DNA from: Agaricus subrufescens
Lineage: Eukaryota; Basidiomycota; Agaricomycetes; Agaricales; Agaricaceae
Direction of reading: 5' to 3'
Assembly (NCBI GenBank): GCA_029945375.1
Contig: CM057068.1
Location: forward strand, 496,001 to 560,000
DNA length: 64,000 nucleotides
A program made the translations under genes and the position numbers. The number at the start of each line of letters is the position of its first letter. Position 1 is the first letter of the stretch. Of this stretch, positions 63,030 through 64,000 are shown one piece after another. The notes under the pieces were generated by a model. The model did not search any database and was not told the origin of the DNA. It saw only the letters and a list, made by a program, of their open reading frames with translations.

Positions 63030-64000
63030 ATGTCAGAGCTGATATGTTTGGAATGCCCAGTCAAGGGAATCAGGGGAAACATGGGTTTTTGCGTTGATGT
63101 CCCTCACTCAAATACTCACACGTGAAAATACGTGTAAAAGTGAAACGCGAAATCGGGAATCAAGAATCCCCAACAGCTTCTCCAGGACACCTTCATTCAC
63201 GCAGGACACCAGCAACACCGGCTGCCTGGGTATGTTCCATAAACCTAGAAACATCATGGGGAGTTTGTCCTTGGAGTTCCCAGGAAGACTATTACTGGAT
63301 CGATGGGAATTTTCCGAAAATCTGATACCGCGGAAGAGGGAAGTTTCTGAGAACCAAGATATTAACGCATATCTGGGACCAAGGCACGCCGAGGGAACAA
63401 GGTTCAAACCATAATACTCATAATAAGTAAGTCCTCTCCCTAGCAGCGGTCGTTCCCTCAAAAGTGACGTTCGCGGACTCCAATGTCATTTCGCCCTGTC
63501 ACTCATACGTTTCCTTCCCTTGCTGCCTTCTGGAATTGGACCGATATGGAAGTCGCTCCCGGCAGCATTTTAGTCGCTCGCCGCCGGCTCTGGTTCCCGA
63601 ATTGCCTCGGTCCTAGAATTACAAAAGAATGGCTAGATCAATCGGCGACAGGGAGACCGTAAGGCTTGTGCAATTCGGACCGAATTACGGTATAACACAT
63701 CAGGAATGCTCGTAAATCAGGAAGCCGATCGAACTATGTACACAAGATGGAAACAGGTTGCATCGAAGTTGTATCGTTGGCCTAGGCTCTCAGGTTTGAT
63801 TCTATATATCACGCTCACATATTTCTAAGAAAAGAGGCAGTATGTTTGAATCACAACGGTATCAACCTAAAAACAAGATTGAAAACGAACACTGTTTATG
63901 TGATGGGCACACACGGCGCGAAAGTTCTTGGCACAGGGCGGGAAATGTGGCGAGACGTAAGGTATTCACACAATATTAATGATTGTTACAACACATCCTG
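63030..64000. other. Window end, no gene recognised
   Basis: Overlapping frames of about 110 residues on both strands at 63094-63461 are shadows of each other without motifs. The last 500 bases show nothing that I can support. Confidence 0.4.

Overview
The window looks like nuclear DNA of a mushroom-forming basidiomycete (Agaricomycete). Genes are dense and cut by many 45-65 nt GT-AG introns. The families present are typical of that group: F-box-like proteins in a local expansion, FunK1-type protein kinases, small secreted proteins of the fruit-body type, an MCT-type MFS transporter, and a fatty-acid 2-hydroxylase. No prokaryotic signature, rRNA, tRNA or CRISPR array was seen. All family names come from reading translations, not from database searches.

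Layout. 1-1541: 3' part of cytosolic prolyl-tRNA synthetase (+). 2430-7759: a minus-strand cluster of related F-box genes, one frameshifted, one intact, and one pseudogene that fuses two copies. 7760-28174: a 20.4-kb block bounded by two almost identical 1.45-kb palindromic (foldback) elements and flanked by the 7-bp direct repeat GTGACTT. The block carries two paralogous fruit-body-type secreted protein genes, a third secreted protein gene, a dienelactone hydrolase pseudogene, an MCT transporter and the 5' stump of a gene resembling the pyridoxamine-phosphate-oxidase family. 28182-28612: N-terminal pieces of F-box genes. 28616-29930: fragment of an organellar-type isoleucyl-tRNA synthetase gene. 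30847-36918: two tandem FunK1 kinases. 37055-41420: another F-box scrap followed by a longer but broken isoleucyl-tRNA synthetase copy. 41671-43213: polyol-type zinc dehydrogenase (-). 46262-47704: intact F-box gene (+). 48541 to about 62453: ordinary core genes, namely a GH16-like secreted protein (-), an acyl-CoA synthetase (+), fatty-acid 2-hydroxylase (+), exocyst subunit Sec5 (+) and an Rmd1/DUF155 membrane protein (-). The last 1.5 kb holds only a doubtful cysteine-rich reading frame.

The most notable point is that the 20.4-kb block sits inside an F-box gene. The sequence left of the block encodes that gene from about residue 122 onward. The sequence right of the block encodes residues up to about 122. 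When one copy of GTGACTT is removed, the two halves align without a gap to the intact paralog at 4216-5646. This is best explained by two palindromic elements moving together with the 17.5 kb between them as one composite unit. No transposase is visible in the block.

The right part of the window shows a second layer of rearrangement. An F-box/IleRS pair occurs twice, on either side of the duplicated FunK1 kinases. Both IleRS copies are broken, and four of the five clear stop or missense lesions in the pseudogenes can be explained by C-to-T or G-to-A changes.
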